Shown: positions 35,179 through 45,840, counted from the first letter of the stretch. The stretch is DNA of 64,000 bases from Anabaena catenula FACHB-362 (GCF_014698735.1 NZ_JACJTQ010000005.1:124001-188000); one strand, 5' to 3'. Notes: generated from the sequence alone by a model not told the origin. Translations and numbers: made by a program.

Positions 35179-35970
35179 ATGTTGTTGTTCTTAAAGCTGA
35201 TTGATTATTTATTAGCGGCTGTTTTTATCAGTGCTGCTATCATCATTTATTTCGATTCCAGTAATCATGAATATCTACTAGCTGGTTCAGCAGCTTTAGC
35301 TATTGCAATCTTTTTGTTTTTACTCAATAGAAGCTCAGTTAATAATGCCAATAAAGAAGCAAAAAAGATTGATTTTGAAAAAAAAGCGGAAATTTACACC
35401 TCTTTATTAACTCATAGTAATTCCTTGGAAAATAATACAATCATTCCTGCTAGAGCCAAGGCTTTAGAGTATTGCCAAGATTTGATTAATGATTATAAAA
35501 ACATTAGAAATTGGGCAAGAAATCTTTACTACGTTTTGCAAATTTCTACTGTTATTTTGTCCGGTGTCACACCAATTTTAGTGTTGGTAGATAAATTAGA
35601 AGCAGGACAAGCTTGGCTGAAGTGGCTACCAGTAATCTGTCCGGCTCTGGCTTCTATTGTCGCCAGTATAGTCACTTCTTTTCCTTTTCAGAAGAATGCG
35701 GTTGCTGCTAACACAATTGTTGAGTTGTTAGAAGCAGAACAAGAGAAGTTTATCTTAGGAATTACACCAGCTTATCGTTGTTATGATGTCACGGATGAAT
35801 CTGAACAACAACAACGGATAAGTCAATCTGTGGAACAATTTATTACCCAAGTAAATAACATTCACCTGCAACAAGTGCAACAAGCTACTGAACAACAAAA
35901 AGATAAAAAGGAGCAAGCACCTAGTGAACAATCCAGTTCTGATACAAGCAGAAGCGAACAACCCGCTTAA
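35179..35970 (+). CDS. DUF4231 domain membrane protein
   Basis: A 263-residue protein with two N-terminal transmembrane segments (about 7-27 and 33-50), a helical domain (about 90-210) carrying a second hydrophobic pair (LQISTVILSGVTPILVLV and LPVICPALASIVASIV), and a Gln/Ser-rich C-terminus. The pattern RARALEYCQDLI...RNWARNLYYVLQ...F matches DUF4231. Function unknown; DUF4231 and SLATT proteins are often near defence or effector genes, but nothing of that kind adjoins here. ATG at 35179. Confidence 0.78.
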   Translation: MLLFLKLIDYLLAAVFISAAIIIYFDSSNHEYLLAGSAALAIAIFLFLLNRSSVNNANKEAKKIDFEKKAEIYTSLLTHSNSLENNTIIPARAKALEYCQDLINDYKNIRNWARNLYYVLQISTVILSGVTPILVLVDKLEAGQAWLKWLPVICPALASIVASIVTSFPFQKNAVAANTIVELLEAEQEKFILGITPAYRCYDVTDESEQQQRISQSVEQFITQVNNIHLQQVQQATEQQKDKKEQAPSEQSSSDTSRSEQPA

Positions 35971-36087
35971 AATTAGTTTGATTCGGCTAATCTACTGAGG
36001 TACAAATTTATCTGCGTCTATCTTCTTCTATCTGCGGTTCCATCTTTCTTGCTGTACATCACAAATCAAGGAATTGTGTAAGCGATT

Positions 36088-36113
36088 AACGAGGGGCTTT
36101 CTATGCCCCCGTT
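36088..36113. terminator. Hairpin between DUF4231 and the CheA gene
   Basis: AACGAGGGG and CCCCCGTT enclose CTTTCTATG, forming a stable stem 24 bp downstream of the minus-strand cheA stop. It probably marks the end of the chemotaxis operon. No clear T run. Confidence 0.55.
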
Positions 36114-36136
36114 AAAGATTCTATATTGTGATTTAT

Positions 36137-39121
36137 TCAATTATTCGATGATGTTGTTTCTGCCATCATAAAAATCATATCTTCCAAAGTTCTTAACAAA
36201 TCTTGCTCATTATAAGGTTTAGAAAAATAAGCTCGCGCACCTAATTGCATTGCCATTTTGCGATGTTTATTACTACTACGAGAAGTCAACATAGCCACAG
36301 GAATATTTTTTAAATCAGTGTTGGATTTGACACGATCTAAAAAGCTATAACCATCAAGACGCGGCATTTCAATATCACAAATTACAGCTTGGACTTTTAA
36401 GCCACTTTCTAACTTTTCCCAAGCATCTTGACCATCTTTAGCTTGTTCAACTTGATACCCTCCTTTTTCTAAAGTTAGAGCTAAATAACGGCGGACATTA
36501 ATCGAGTCATCGACAATTAAAATCATGCCTTTTTGGTGAGCCGGTCTAGCTATGGGTTTATCTTTTTGTGGTTTGAGAAAAGCCGTTTTTAATCGAGTTG
36601 TAGGTAATTTATTACTTCTGTGAGGTCGTTGATTAGTCGTAATCCAAGATACTAATTCGTTGGTATTTACCAGTGGTACTACCCGACCATCACCAAGAAT
36701 TGTGCAGTTGCTAAAACCGTCGGGTAAAGGTATATTCCCTTCTACTTGGCGAATCGCCACTTCTTGTTCACCCCAGCAACGGTCTACTTGCACAGCTACT
36801 GGTTGATGATCGTTTTTGACTATTAATACGCTACTGGCATTAATGCCTGTTGGACTTTCTATGTCTAAACTATTGTAGTGGGAACAATTAAACTCAAAGT
36901 AATTACCCAAACGCATTAAAGGTAACATAGTATCTTGCCAGTTGAGAAATTCCCCACCATCCATTGAGAAAACCTGGTCGTTTTGCAGTAAAAATATTTC
37001 CGCAACTACATCTGTAGGAACTGCTAAAACCATGCGTTGGTGTCGTCGGCTGCCAGTATCAATCTCTACCAATAATACTCGTGCGACTGACAATGTAAAG
37101 GGTACTGATAAAGTAAAGGTCGTACCGATTCCTGGCTGTGTGTCAACTTTAATATCACCCCGCACCATTGTCAGATTATTGCGGACTACATCCATCCCCA
37201 CACCGCGTCCTGATAAAGTTGTGACTTGATCAGAAGTTGTAAATCCAGGTTCAAAAATCAGTGATAGTAGTTCCTCATCACTAGCACCAGCGATTAAGGC
37301 TGTATCCAAACCCATTGTTATAGCGCGCTGGCGGATTTTTTCTAGAGAAATGCCTCTACCATCATCACGCATAGTAATGATAGTGCGATCGCTCCGGTGA
37401 TAGCCTCTAATTTCAATTAATCCTTGTTCTGGCTTCCCTTGAGCGCGACGGGTAACCGGATCTTCAATTCCATGATCAAAAGCATTACGTAACAAATGCA
37501 TTAACGGCTCATTCAAAGCCTCTAAAATACTGCGTTCAATTAAAGTTTTCCCACCTTCAATATTTAACTGCACATTTTTGCCATACTCAACATTTAAATC
37601 ACGAATTGCTCTGGGAAAACGCTCTACCAAATCAGATAAAGGACGCATCCTCACTTGTGTTAACTTTCTCTGGGCTTGCTTGGATGTCTTATTTAGCTTC
37701 CGCGCAATTTGATCTGTATCATCAACACTGAGTTGAATATCACTTGTAACTTCTGCTACCTGAACAATAGTTTCCATCACCTCCTGAGACAGCAGGTTTA
37801 ATTTCTGATAGTGATCTACCTCCAAACCATTAATACCTGACTCTGTTGTCGGTGTCTGGTGATTAGCTTCTGACTCTTCTGATGCGGATAACCCAGAAGA
37901 CAAAGTTTGCGTAATAATTTTTTCATATGCTAAACGCACTTCTTGATGTTCTTGGTCAAGAATTTGCACTCTTTGGCTCAGACCAAAAACCAGTTTGCGT
38001 AATCTTTCTAGTTGTAAATTTAGTCCATTTCGCTGGATAATTATTTCTCCAAATAAATCGTTAATCTCCTCTAGTTGCTTACTAGGAACTCGCACTGTAT
38101 TTTCATGAATTTCTTTATCTTTAGAAACAGTGACGATATCACCTTTGCGTTCAATTTGTTGATAATCTGAAGATGGAATTTCTTGAGTAAATGCTATGTT
38201 TTGTTCAGGAAACTCCACAGCATTAATTTCTGGAGGTAACTCTATCTCTAATGAGCCAAAATCAGTAGTCAGTCCCTCTGCTACCAATAGATTTTCATTA
38301 ATTGGGACTATGTCCGAGGTAGAAACCTGCTCTTGAGTATCCCTGACTGCACTCAGATGAATATCTCTTGGTAAGCTATTTCGTTGATTTGTCAACACTA
38401 AAGCTTGCGATCGCCGCCATGCTTGCAATGCTAACTGGGAAATTTCTACAACCCGCTCTGGAGCAGTTTCTAAGTGATGATTGACTGATTCACAAAGCTG
38501 AGTAAAAGCAGTTAACTGAAGCATTTCTCCCAAACCACCCAACTCCGCAGCCATTAGCCCCACTTCTTGGTGTAACTCCAGTTGAGAACTATTTGCTAAC
38601 AGAGATTCTAGGCGCTGTAAATACTCTTCTACCTCGGTCTCAAACAATAAAGGGATAATTCCCTGTCCATCTTCTGGGGATAGCATGGTTGTAATATCCT
38701 CTGGAGATGGGTCGCCCAAACGCTGATGTAATTCATCAAAAATTGGATAGCAAAAGGTTTTTAACCACTTATCATCTAGAGCTTTTCTCTGTGATAACAA
38801 GTCCACAATTTGCCGCAGCCAATCAACACCAGATAACAATAAACTCTGTAAATGAGTGTCAATTTCTAGAGAATTTTTACTAGTTTTTAAAACCTTAAAA
38901 GAATCTTCCAACCGATGAGCCAAATCACTCAACACCCGAAACCCCATCATCGCCGCGCCACCTTTAATAGAATGAGCGGCTCGCATTGCAGCATTAATCT
39001 TATCTAACTCGATGTGTTTACTAGTGTCGATTTCTAGCAATATACTTTCTAATGTATTGAGATAATCAGTTGCCTCTTCCAAAAACTGCATCTGGATTTC
39101 CAGTTCTTTATCATTCGTCAT
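36137..39121 (-). CDS. CheA-type hybrid histidine kinase with receiver (PixL/HmpE-like)
   Basis: A 994-residue chemosensory kinase. The N-terminal Hpt domain has the phosphorylated His50 in AAHSIKGGAAMMGF. A second, less conserved helical region lies at about 150-250. Residues about 345-500 form the dimerisation region, then the HATPase with N-box HLLRNAFDHGIEDP and G-box GRGVGMDVV, then a CheW-like domain (about 680-830). The C-terminal receiver (about 875-990) has IVDDS, the phosphoacceptor Asp in CDIEMPRLDGY and Lys in SKPY. It is the last gene of a four-gene operon with MCP, CheW and PatA-like genes. In Nostoc and Synechocystis such clusters drive type IV pilus motility or phototaxis. ATG at 39121. 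Confidence 0.94.
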   Translation of the reverse strand: MTNDKELEIQMQFLEEATDYLNTLESILLEIDTSKHIELDKINAAMRAAHSIKGGAAMMGFRVLSDLAHRLEDSFKVLKTSKNSLEIDTHLQSLLLSGVDWLRQIVDLLSQRKALDDKWLKTFCYPIFDELHQRLGDPSPEDITTMLSPEDGQGIIPLLFETEVEEYLQRLESLLANSSQLELHQEVGLMAAELGGLGEMLQLTAFTQLCESVNHHLETAPERVVEISQLALQAWRRSQALVLTNQRNSLPRDIHLSAVRDTQEQVSTSDIVPINENLLVAEGLTTDFGSLEIELPPEINAVEFPEQNIAFTQEIPSSDYQQIERKGDIVTVSKDKEIHENTVRVPSKQLEEINDLFGEIIIQRNGLNLQLERLRKLVFGLSQRVQILDQEHQEVRLAYEKIITQTLSSGLSASEESEANHQTPTTESGINGLEVDHYQKLNLLSQEVMETIVQVAEVTSDIQLSVDDTDQIARKLNKTSKQAQRKLTQVRMRPLSDLVERFPRAIRDLNVEYGKNVQLNIEGGKTLIERSILEALNEPLMHLLRNAFDHGIEDPVTRRAQGKPEQGLIEIRGYHRSDRTIITMRDDGRGISLEKIRQRAITMGLDTALIAGASDEELLSLIFEPGFTTSDQVTTLSGRGVGMDVVRNNLTMVRGDIKVDTQPGIGTTFTLSVPFTLSVARVLLVEIDTGSRRHQRMVLAVPTDVVAEIFLLQNDQVFSMDGGEFLNWQDTMLPLMRLGNYFEFNCSHYNSLDIESPTGINASSVLIVKNDHQPVAVQVDRCWGEQEVAIRQVEGNIPLPDGFSNCTILGDGRVVPLVNTNELVSWITTNQRPHRSNKLPTTRLKTAFLKPQKDKPIARPAHQKGMILIVDDSINVRRYLALTLEKGGYQVEQAKDGQDAWEKLESGLKVQAVICDIEMPRLDGYSFLDRVKSNTDLKNIPVAMLTSRSSNKHRKMAMQLGARAYFSKPYNEQDLLRTLEDMIFMMAETTSSNN

Positions 39122-39393
39122 AAATCATTAGTCCTCAGTCATTCAATTTTGGATTTGAAATTGACAATTTAGGAATGGGAGCATCCCAAATGTGTAAGTT
39201 TATTTTTTATCTAAGCTTCCAACTTAATACAAGGCATGAAATAAACGAACCGCAAAGACGCGTTCACGAAGTGTCTCGAAGAGAAGAGCGCAAAGGAAGA
39301 AGGTAGAAGATATTTTTCAGATGTTTATTTTGTGTGTTTGCAAAATTGGGATACTCCCTTAGGAATTGATACCACTGGTAATTAATGACTGAC

Positions 39394-41646
39394 TTAATTG
39401 ACTTTAAAAGTCTCGACAGTCTTTTGCAAATGTTGGGAAATCTCCACAGTTTTTTGTAGAGATTCAGAAACTTGGTGAGAAGAATCGCTGGTATGTTGGC
39501 AAATAGCAGCAATATCTTTCATCAATCGGCTCACAATTTGCGATGTTTGTACCTGAGAAACAGTAGCTGTAGAAATTGACTGCACCAAAGTATCTATTTG
39601 CTGCGACACATCTAAAATTTCACTCAAACTCTGTTTGGCATCTTCGACAATTTGGGTACTTTCAATGACCTGAGTAGTTCCTATCTCCATGGCCTGCACT
39701 ACTTCGCTGGTTTCTCGTTGAATTTTTTCAACAATTTGCTCGATTTCTTGGGTAGCTGCCGCACTCCGAGCCGCTAATTCCCCGACTTCTTCCGCAACTA
39801 CAGCAAAACCTTGACCTTCTTCCCCAGCCCGCGCGGCTTCAATACCTGCATTAATTGCCAACAAATTAGTTTGCATGGCAATTTGGTTAATTAAAGACAC
39901 AACACGGGAAATTTGTTGAGAAGATTCTCCCAAATGCCTGACTTTCTTAGCAGTTTCGCCCACTGTTTCTTGCAAAGACAAAATATTTTTTACTGTCAAA
40001 TCCATCGCTTTTCCACTTTTGGTAGCGGTGTGGTTAGCATGATTAGTAATGGCAGTAACTTGTTGAGCGTCATCAGCTACAGCTTGCATGGAGCTAGTCA
40101 TTTGCTCAACTGCTTCTAAGGTGCGATTGATTTCAGAAGCTTGTGTCAGTGCTTCCGTTGCTAAGTGTTGGATAGCATCTTGATTGGAGCCAAGGGTTGT
40201 GTTGACTTGCGTAGCAGTCTGTTTGACTTGGGTGACGATATCCCGCAAGCTTTTGACAATTGAGTTGAAAGCATTAGCAACAGTACCAACTTCTCCTGAT
40301 GTGACATCAGCTTGTACTGTCAAATCTCCCTGAGCAGCACTTTCTACCTCGGTAAGTAACTTCAGAAGTTGTAGGTGTAGTGTGTCTTTTTGTTGCCATT
40401 CCGGCTCTGAGATAGATTCTCTATGAGCCTTAATTTCCAACTCTTTGACAGAAACGGGTAATTCATTCTCTCTGGAAATCTCCACAGGAATCTTGATTTC
40501 GTCTTCAGCCCGCATTGCGACTACCGCAGATTTATCTAAATTTGGCTTTGTCATTCCCTTGGCTAACCAAGCCACTAGTAATGTCATCAATAATGCTATC
40601 AGTGCTGTTCTATTAGCAATAAAAATCAGAAATTGTCTTTGCGGCTCAACAGCTATTTCGGCATCTTCAGCCCTAATTACCTGCCAGTTGAGTTGCGGTA
40701 AACCTGCTATTTTTCTCAATGGCAAATAACTGATTATTTCTGGCTTTTGATTAATTGTCTGAACTCCTGTTAAATCATTGACATTTTGCCTAGCCAGCAG
40801 GTTCGCTAAACTAGGATATATTACTGTAGCCTCTTGCCCCAATAAATCTGACTTTGGACTGAGAAATACTTTCCCTGAAGTATCAACTAAAGAATAGTTA
40901 TTACTATTGGTTACGTAATTTTTAATGAATTCTTCTAATTTTTTTAAAGGCATTCGGGTTCGCACTATAGCGATAGTTTTGCCCGTGGCTGCTTCTTTAA
41001 CTGGTGCAGCTATATAAATTACTAAACCGATATTTTCTAACTTTTCTGGTTGACTAATAACAACAGCGTTTTTTTGCAAAACCTCTTGAAAATATTTTTG
41101 GTTTCTTTCCTGTTGTATGAATTTACCTTGATTTTGCAAAATTACTCGCCCATTGAGATCCAATACTGCTACACTGTCATAGGCTTTATAGGCTGTAACG
41201 AAGCGGTTGAATAGTGCCTGTTTTTGGGGAATAGCAGTGCTTTTACTCACTAGAGCATTCGTCAAAAATGGCAGATTAGAGAGGATCTGAATATCTCCAT
41301 ACCTTGCCAACATAAAACGATTAATAGTATCGCTGAAACTAATTACTTCATTTTCTTGATTTATGATAATTTGCTTAGTAATTGATTTGCTGCCAAAGCT
41401 ATAGGCGATTATTCCCATTCCCATGACTGGTAATGTACCAATAGCAAGTGCAAAAAATATTGCTTTTGTGCTTAATTTAAGTTGCTGCAAATATTTAATT
41501 GCATAATTGCCAGAATAATTGTGAGTTTTTTGGGCATCAGATTTACTAGCAATTTCGTTTCTAGAATCACTGACTTTTGATGATGCCATTATAGATGCTT
41601 TACTTTGAGGATCACCACTTTGAGTAGTCTTGGTTTTATTAAACAT
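39394..41646 (-). CDS. Methyl-accepting chemotaxis protein (HmpD/PixJ-like)
   Basis: A 750-residue transmembrane chemoreceptor. TM1 lies at about 60-85 and TM2 at about 343-365, enclosing a Cache-like periplasmic sensor (about 90-335). A long cytoplasmic part includes a HAMP-like region ([16 protein letters not shown]) and a signalling domain with the tip [20 protein letters not shown], the conserved CheA/CheW-binding hairpin. The N-terminal 55 residues are polar and not a signal peptide. No GAF or phytochrome domain is present, so unlike PixJ it is not obviously a photoreceptor; the ligand is unknown. ATG at 41646. Confidence 0.93.
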   Translation of the reverse strand: MFNKTKTTQSGDPQSKASIMASSKVSDSRNEIASKSDAQKTHNYSGNYAIKYLQQLKLSTKAIFFALAIGTLPVMGMGIIAYSFGSKSITKQIIINQENEVISFSDTINRFMLARYGDIQILSNLPFLTNALVSKSTAIPQKQALFNRFVTAYKAYDSVAVLDLNGRVILQNQGKFIQQERNQKYFQEVLQKNAVVISQPEKLENIGLVIYIAAPVKEAATGKTIAIVRTRMPLKKLEEFIKNYVTNSNNYSLVDTSGKVFLSPKSDLLGQEATVIYPSLANLLARQNVNDLTGVQTINQKPEIISYLPLRKIAGLPQLNWQVIRAEDAEIAVEPQRQFLIFIANRTALIALLMTLLVAWLAKGMTKPNLDKSAVVAMRAEDEIKIPVEISRENELPVSVKELEIKAHRESISEPEWQQKDTLHLQLLKLLTEVESAAQGDLTVQADVTSGEVGTVANAFNSIVKSLRDIVTQVKQTATQVNTTLGSNQDAIQHLATEALTQASEINRTLEAVEQMTSSMQAVADDAQQVTAITNHANHTATKSGKAMDLTVKNILSLQETVGETAKKVRHLGESSQQISRVVSLINQIAMQTNLLAINAGIEAARAGEEGQGFAVVAEEVGELAARSAAATQEIEQIVEKIQRETSEVVQAMEIGTTQVIESTQIVEDAKQSLSEILDVSQQIDTLVQSISTATVSQVQTSQIVSRLMKDIAAICQHTSDSSHQVSESLQKTVEISQHLQKTVETFKVN

Positions 41647-41704
41647 GAAATAATTCCCCTGGCGTTATTAAAAATAACAGTAAATAGCGAGTTTTTGTGA
41701 TTAG

Positions 41705-42202
41705 TTAATCACTACGATTATTACCATAATTTACAATATTATGTGCGTCCAATACAAGTAAAGTTTCTTCTTTTTGTTCTACACAGCCACATAGATAAGG
41801 AACCAAACTAGATGCCACTTGTCCCACAGGAGAATGAATATCATCTGACATCAATTTAGTTGTACCTTTAATTTCTTGCACAACTAAGCCTAAAAGCAAT
41901 GATTCTACTTTGATAACGATGATATTATACTGTCTGAGCCGATGATCTAGGCATTCTAAGTTAAACATTTTTGGCAGATCAATTACCCAAATAATCCGAC
42001 TGCGCCAATTCATTAATCCTAAGATACAGGCAGGCATATTAGGCATGGCAGTCACAGATTCAACTGGGATAATAATTGCCTCTTGGGTATGATTAATTGA
42101 TAAAACTGCCGTAGTTTGTTGATTCAATTGAAATTTAAGATAGCTGTCTCCTGATGAGCTTTGAGTTGGTCGATAATACAGGTTTATTTTTGAATTTGCC
42201 AT
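41705..42202 (-). CDS. CheW-like adaptor protein
   Basis: A 165-residue CheW-domain protein that couples the receptor to the kinase. VESVTAMPNMPACILGLMNWRSRIIWVIDL is the characteristic core (about residues 47-78), and the C-terminus LLVLDAHNIV closes the fold. It lies between the PatA-like gene and the MCP gene. ATG at 42202. Confidence 0.9.
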   Translation of the reverse strand: MANSKINLYYRPTQSSSGDSYLKFQLNQQTTAVLSINHTQEAIIIPVESVTAMPNMPACILGLMNWRSRIIWVIDLPKMFNLECLDHRLRQYNIIVIKVESLLLGLVVQEIKGTTKLMSDDIHSPVGQVASSLVPYLCGCVEQKEETLLVLDAHNIVNYGNNRSD

Positions 42203-42409
42203 ATATTGAATTGGTTAAATATTGAAGATGTTTAGCTTATTGATAGCATCTTGAATTATTAATATCATTTTATTGGTTTGATTCCTATGGCAAATAATCG
42301 AAATCATCATTAGTAAATTTAAACTCCATAATTAAAGTTCATGATAAATCCTATCAAACTCTCTATTGCCAGTATTAATAATTTGTCTATTTGACTGGCA
42401 ATTATTCAA

Positions 42410-43456
42410 TTAGCTGATGTGTTTAGACACCATTTTTAGCAAATCTGCTCTCGTAAAAGGCTTGGTTAAATAGCCGGATGACCTAACGATCTTCGCTTTT
42501 GCTTTGTCAATAAAGCCTGTTCTTGCCGTCACCATAATAATGGGTGTATTTTTAAATGCTGAATGCCTCCGTAATAATGAGCAGAGTTCATAACCATCTA
42601 AATTTGGCATTTCTACATCTAACAAAATTAAGTCAGGTTTACTCCTGATAATTTGCATTAAAGCTTTAATTGGGTCATTAATCAAGACTACTGCAAATGT
42701 TTGTTCATCCAAAAAATGCCTAAGAGAATTCAAAACTGCTTGGCTATCATCTATACAGGCAATTGTATAATAGCTTTTACTAAGAGACGACTGCGTATTT
42801 TTGTGATTTTTCTGTTCAGAAAGGGAAATTTTGAGTGATTTCGATGATTTTTCCTCAAGCTGGGTTTCCGGTAATGTCTGAGTTGGTAAACTGCTATTAG
42901 ATGACATTACTGGTTTGATATTCTGACGGTAGCGTAACTGCTTTTGACAATGTTCTACGATTAATTGCAAATCTAAATGACAGAACTTTGGTAGTTCATC
43001 CCAAGAATTATCGGAATTAAGTTTATAGTTACCTTCTTTTAAACAAAGAAATGACTCCAGCACTTCTTTCGCTAATTCTTCTATCAGCATTCCAGCTTGT
43101 GCAGAAGTAATATACTCTTGTTGAACTAGCCAGCAAATAGCATGATAATCTGCATTTGCTATGAGCTGAGATTCATTCGGGGCTTGGGAAATCAGCCCCA
43201 TCTGTTCATAAGTTGCATTGTCAAAAGTAGGAATTTGCTGATTTAAGCGTTGTAGGTGACTTTCAAGACGCTCAAACACTTTAACGGAATAAGTAGCATA
43301 AGTTAGTTTACCTTCTTGTAAATAGATTGACCAAGAAACTCTATTGGTGAATACATTTAAGCATCCTGTCACTCGTCGAGTGCTGAGTTGTGCCAACAGG
43401 GACAGTGGATGTAGTTTCTGAAACAACCTGTAGCTACCTAGAGAAGTTGTCATCAT
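42410..43456 (-). CDS. PatA-like response regulator (DUF4388 plus receiver)
   Basis: A 348-residue protein with an N-terminal PatA/DUF4388-type domain (LLAQLSTRRVTGCLNVF, about 18-110), a polar linker, and a C-terminal receiver (about 228-345) with CIDDSQ, phosphoacceptor Asp in LLDVEMPNLDGYE, and TARTGF and TKPF. Orthologues (PatA, PixG, HmpA) control heterocyst pattern, phototaxis or hormogonium motility. It heads the operon, followed on the same strand by CheW, MCP and CheA. The 207 bp before cheW contain no CheY gene. Two ATG codons occur at 43456 and 43453. Confidence 0.92.
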   Translation of the reverse strand: MMTTSLGSYRLFQKLHPLSLLAQLSTRRVTGCLNVFTNRVSWSIYLQEGKLTYATYSVKVFERLESHLQRLNQQIPTFDNATYEQMGLISQAPNESQLIANADYHAICWLVQQEYITSAQAGMLIEELAKEVLESFLCLKEGNYKLNSDNSWDELPKFCHLDLQLIVEHCQKQLRYRQNIKPVMSSNSSLPTQTLPETQLEEKSSKSLKISLSEQKNHKNTQSSLSKSYYTIACIDDSQAVLNSLRHFLDEQTFAVVLINDPIKALMQIIRSKPDLILLDVEMPNLDGYELCSLLRRHSAFKNTPIIMVTARTGFIDKAKAKIVRSSGYLTKPFTRADLLKMVSKHIS

Positions 43457-43734
43457 TTTGCTTTTACTTCAGCTAAATTCAATACTTGTGAGTTGAATTT
43501 GCATATAGCAGTCCTATCTGATTTGTGATGTAGGATTTTAGCATTGCTACACTCGTACTGATACAGAAAATAGACAAGCTAGAAATAAGCAACAGATTTG
43601 CTCACGAATTATTTAGGATTGCCATAGCATATACTTCACAATTAAAATCAAGTATAAAACATCAAATACTTTGTCATCCTAAATACAAAATTTGATGTTC
43701 TGGTTGGTGGTAAAACTCTACAATAACAATATTC

Positions 43735-43854
43735 TTAACTACTTTTAAGCCCGTAGAGTGTCTGTAACCTTTCTTTACCCCTTGTTTCTACAGCATATTG
43801 AACGGCTTTTTTTAATTGTTCCTGGCTTTCTTTGATCTCAACTTGTAATCTCAG
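43735..43854 (-). pseudogene. IS630-family transposase N-terminal remnant
   Basis: A 39-codon fragment, LRLQVEIKESQEQLKKAV at its start and GKERLQTLYGLK near its end, matching the usual N-terminus (MRLQVEI-ES...GKERLQ-LY-LK) of the helix-turn-helix protein of cyanobacterial IS630-type elements. The expected start codon is CTG instead of ATG, and the frame stops at LKSS. Nothing of the rest of the element is found, so it is a relic. Confidence 0.55.
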
Positions 43855-43940
43855 CCGGTGCGTTGCAACTTTATAAGAATGCACTATCCCTTGACAATGG
43901 TTTAGAGTAGAATTAGCAACTAAGCTAAAAAAAATTGCCA

Positions 43941-44285
43941 ATGGTGTTTGATCCTGACTTTTTGAATGACAACTCTGAGCAACACCCTAATCAGCTTTTG
44001 AACGATCAGTTTGGGGAAAATCCGAATCAGTTACTCAAATATTTGCAGCATCAGTCTCCCGAAGTCCTAGCCCGTGTAGCCCAGTCTGTCAGCCCGGAAA
44101 TTAAACAAATCATTTCCCAAAACGTCCAAGGGCTAGTGGGAATGCTCCCAGGAGAAAGTTTTAATGTACAAATTACTACAGACCGGGATAACCTAGCAGG
44201 GCTGTTAGCATCAGCAATGATGACTGGGTATTTCTTGCGCCAAATGGAACAACGAATGCAATTAGAGCATTTGTCTAATCAATAG
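43941..44285 (+). CDS. DUF760 domain protein
   Basis: A 114-residue cyanobacterial/plastid DUF760 protein, with LLKYLQHQSPEVLARVAQSVSPEIKQIISQNVQGLVG and a C-terminal GLLASAMMTGYFLRQMEQRMQLE. Function unknown. The frame begins with a TTG at 43935, but the ATG at 43941 (MVFDPDFLNDN) is the expected start. Convergent with the htrA gene. Confidence 0.87.
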   Translation: MVFDPDFLNDNSEQHPNQLLNDQFGENPNQLLKYLQHQSPEVLARVAQSVSPEIKQIISQNVQGLVGMLPGESFNVQITTDRDNLAGLLASAMMTGYFLRQMEQRMQLEHLSNQ

Positions 44286-44290
44286 TCAAG

Positions 44291-44320
44291 AGTACAGGCG
44301 CGATCCATCACGTCTGTACT
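44291..44320. terminator. Hairpin between convergent DUF760 and htrA genes
   Basis: AGTACAG and CTGTACT enclose GCGCGATCCATCACGT, which itself can pair CG/CG. Placed in the 40-bp gap of two convergent genes, it likely terminates both. Related palindromes (GTAGAGACG type) are dispersed in these genomes; compare 10997-11026. Confidence 0.6.
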
Positions 44321-44325
44321 ATTAA

Positions 44326-45531
44326 TTACTGGGGCGGATAAGTTCCTGATAGGACTTTGAAGGTTTGAGTTTTTCCCTTGCGGTTGACTTCGATTTCTAG
44401 AATGTCACCCACTGTACTTGACTCAACAATCTTCTGTACTTGGGCTGTAATTTTCACTACTTTACCGTTAATTTTTTGAATCACGTCTCCAGGAAGTAAT
44501 CCTCCCTTTTCTGCTGGAGAATTTTTCAAAACTTCCTTAATGACAACACCAACATCTGGCTGAATGTTGAGTTTGTTGACTTGATTCAACTGTTGTTTTT
44601 TGGCAGGAGAAAGGTCTGTCATTTCCACTCCCAAAAAGGGATGATCTGCTTTTCCTTTGGTAAATAGCTCATTAGCAATCCGGGCGGCGGTTTCTATGGG
44701 GATAGCGAAACCAAGTCCTTGAGCGTCGGCGCGGATAGCAGTATTAACGCCGATGACTTCACCTTGGGCATTTAAGAGGGGTCCGCCAGAGTTACCTGGG
44801 TTAATGGCGGCATCAGTTTGGATAAAACTAACACGCTTATCGGGAACACCGACTTGGGCGCTGGTGCGATCTGTGGCGCTAATAATGCCGATAGTGACAG
44901 TATTATCTAAACCTAAAGGATTACCGATGGCGATCGCCCATTGACCAGGAATTAAGTTTTGTGAATTACCTAACTTCACTGTCGGCAATTTATCAGCCGG
45001 AATTTTCACCACTGCTACATCTGTTACAGTATCAACTCCTACCACTTTCCCCTCAAAAGTCCGACCATCTTTGAGGGTAACTTGTACAGTATCTGTCTCT
45101 GCTACTACATGAGCATTGGTTAGTAATTCCCCATTTTCGCTCAAAATAAATCCTGAGCCAGTACCTCGCTCAATTCTTTCTTCGGGAATTGGTTTTTCGT
45201 CCTCCCCAAAGAAACGCCGCCATACAGGATTTTTTAAAGCTTCAGAAATCGGATTTGCCACTTTGCGAGTCGCATTAATTCGCACAACTGCTGGCCCTAC
45301 TTTCTGCACAGCAGTGGCAATAAAATTTACATTATTGCTACCAATAGAATTCCCCACTCCTTCGGTAGGATCAGGCATAACGGATTCTGGAGGTAAAGCC
45401 GCTGTGACATTGTTTAACTCTAGAAATGAGGGATTGTGTGGCAAAAGATATCGACTACCAAATACACCAAAACCACCGCCCATTACTACTAAAAACAGAT
45501 AAACGGCTACTTGCTTCACAGATAACTTCAT
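44326..45531 (-). CDS. HtrA/Deg-type serine protease with PDZ domain
   Basis: A 401-residue periplasmic or membrane-anchored protease of the HhoA/HhoB/HtrA group. An N-terminal hydrophobic helix (about 8-26) precedes the trypsin-like domain with His in LTNAHVVAETD, Asp in TVTDVAVVKI and Ser in GNSGGPLLNAQG. One PDZ domain follows (KGGLLPGDVIQKINGK). Length and single PDZ match the cyanobacterial Deg proteases, which degrade damaged secreted and thylakoid-lumen proteins. Which of the three paralogues it is cannot be told by eye. ATG at 45531. Confidence 0.93.
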   Translation of the reverse strand: MKLSVKQVAVYLFLVVMGGGFGVFGSRYLLPHNPSFLELNNVTAALPPESVMPDPTEGVGNSIGSNNVNFIATAVQKVGPAVVRINATRKVANPISEALKNPVWRRFFGEDEKPIPEERIERGTGSGFILSENGELLTNAHVVAETDTVQVTLKDGRTFEGKVVGVDTVTDVAVVKIPADKLPTVKLGNSQNLIPGQWAIAIGNPLGLDNTVTIGIISATDRTSAQVGVPDKRVSFIQTDAAINPGNSGGPLLNAQGEVIGVNTAIRADAQGLGFAIPIETAARIANELFTKGKADHPFLGVEMTDLSPAKKQQLNQVNKLNIQPDVGVVIKEVLKNSPAEKGGLLPGDVIQKINGKVVKITAQVQKIVESSTVGDILEIEVNRKGKTQTFKVLSGTYPPQ

Positions 45532-45840
45532 ATTAATTAATTAAGAATAATTGCGCTCACAGCAAGACAGTTACTAATTTCTAAGTGTAGTCAAAAAAGA
45601 AGAAAGGGGGCAGGGGGCAGAGAGATATTGCGGGGAGATAAGTAGGCTGGCGTAAATATTTTTCGTTGGGATCAGGCAGGGGCAGGGTACAGGGGGAAAG
45701 AGGGTTTTAGCCTAGTTCATATTTTTTACATAGTTTGGTTTTTGCGCCGATCTACTTAATTTGGAGTTAAGCAAAAAAATATCCTATCTTTAAGATTCCC
45801 CAACTAAAATCTAGAATTAGCGCTCTCTGAACTTGTTGAC
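45532..45840. other. Intergenic region between divergent htrA and M23 peptidase genes
   Basis: About 310 bp with G-rich degenerate repeats (GGGGGCAGGGGGCAG near 45607 and GGCAGGGGCAGGG near 45676), otherwise AT-rich. It holds both promoters. No ORF or RNA gene with support. Confidence 0.4.
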
